Of a DNA stretch of 64,000 bases, positions 63,846 through 64,000 are shown one piece after another. Origin of the DNA: Botryococcus braunii. Taxonomy: Eukaryota; Chlorophyta; Trebouxiophyceae. The stretch lies in the NCBI GenBank assembly GCA_002005505.1, contig KV908366.1, positions 361,432-425,431 of the forward strand, given 5' to 3'. The translations under genes were made by a program, and so were the position numbers. The notes beneath the pieces are model-generated. The model did not search any database. It had not been told where the DNA came from and was given only the letters and a program-made list of their open reading frames with translations. Positions within the stretch are counted from its first letter, which is position 1. Each line of letters starts with the position of its first letter.

Positions 63846-64000
63846 CTACACACCCCATCCCACCCGCCCAGCTTCCCTCCGTTACCTCTTGTGCAAGGCC
63901 ACTAGCGCAACCGTTGAAAAACTATTGAAAAAATCACAGTTGAAAGCATCCGCCACAATTGGAAAAAATCCGCCATTTATGGAAGAAATCCGCCCACTTG

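Overview
This is an intron-rich eukaryotic nuclear window that looks like a green-lineage (streptophyte, charophyte-like) alga. The inference rests on a plant-type D-glycerate 3-kinase with a probable organelle-targeting leader, a plastid-type malonyl-CoA:ACP transacylase, a sucrose-phosphatase-like HAD hydrolase, GT-AG introns throughout, and an interstitial CCCTAAA (plant-type telomere) motif at 63108-63127. Identity was judged by eye from remembered family motifs, without database searches. Exon boundaries were set by GT/AG sites plus unbroken reading frame and phase.

Layout. 1-1115: last two exons of a sucrose-phosphatase-like gene (+). 1116-4700: gene-free, repeat-rich. 4701-7477: complete 7-exon phosphomannomutase (+). 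7478-11394: no convincing gene. 11395-18607: complete 10-exon RTCB tRNA ligase (-), all nine introns phase 0. 19177-27339: an apparently young, structurally complete tyrosine-recombinase retrotransposon of the Kangaroo/PAT type (DIRS order). It has split direct repeats A1...B1-A2-B2, an intron-containing gag and an RT-RNase H ORF on +, and a three-exon tyrosine recombinase on -. About 27416-28231: 3' end of a 5'-truncated LINE. 28232-30766: microsatellites, no gene. About 30767-46546: a very large gene (+) whose splice phases chain through 16 exons, giving a predicted mostly low-complexity protein of about 3,300 residues ending in a BAH domain. 48781-50906: complete 5-exon CNOT9/RCD1 (+). 52951-57616: complete 6-exon GLYK (-). 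57617-61441: no clear gene. 61442 to the window end: 3' half of a FabD/MCAT gene (-).

Housekeeping content is metabolic (PMM for GDP-mannose supply, GLYK for photorespiration, MCAT for fatty acid synthesis, sucrose-phosphatase-like) plus RNA metabolism (RTCB, CNOT9). The genes are not obviously co-functional, as expected for a dispersed eukaryotic genome. Nearly every gene carries one or more very long dinucleotide arrays in an intron. No rRNA, tRNA, CRISPR array or bacterial-type operon was seen.

The two items most worth attention are the Kangaroo-like element, with identical repeats and readable integration junctions, and the giant BAH protein.
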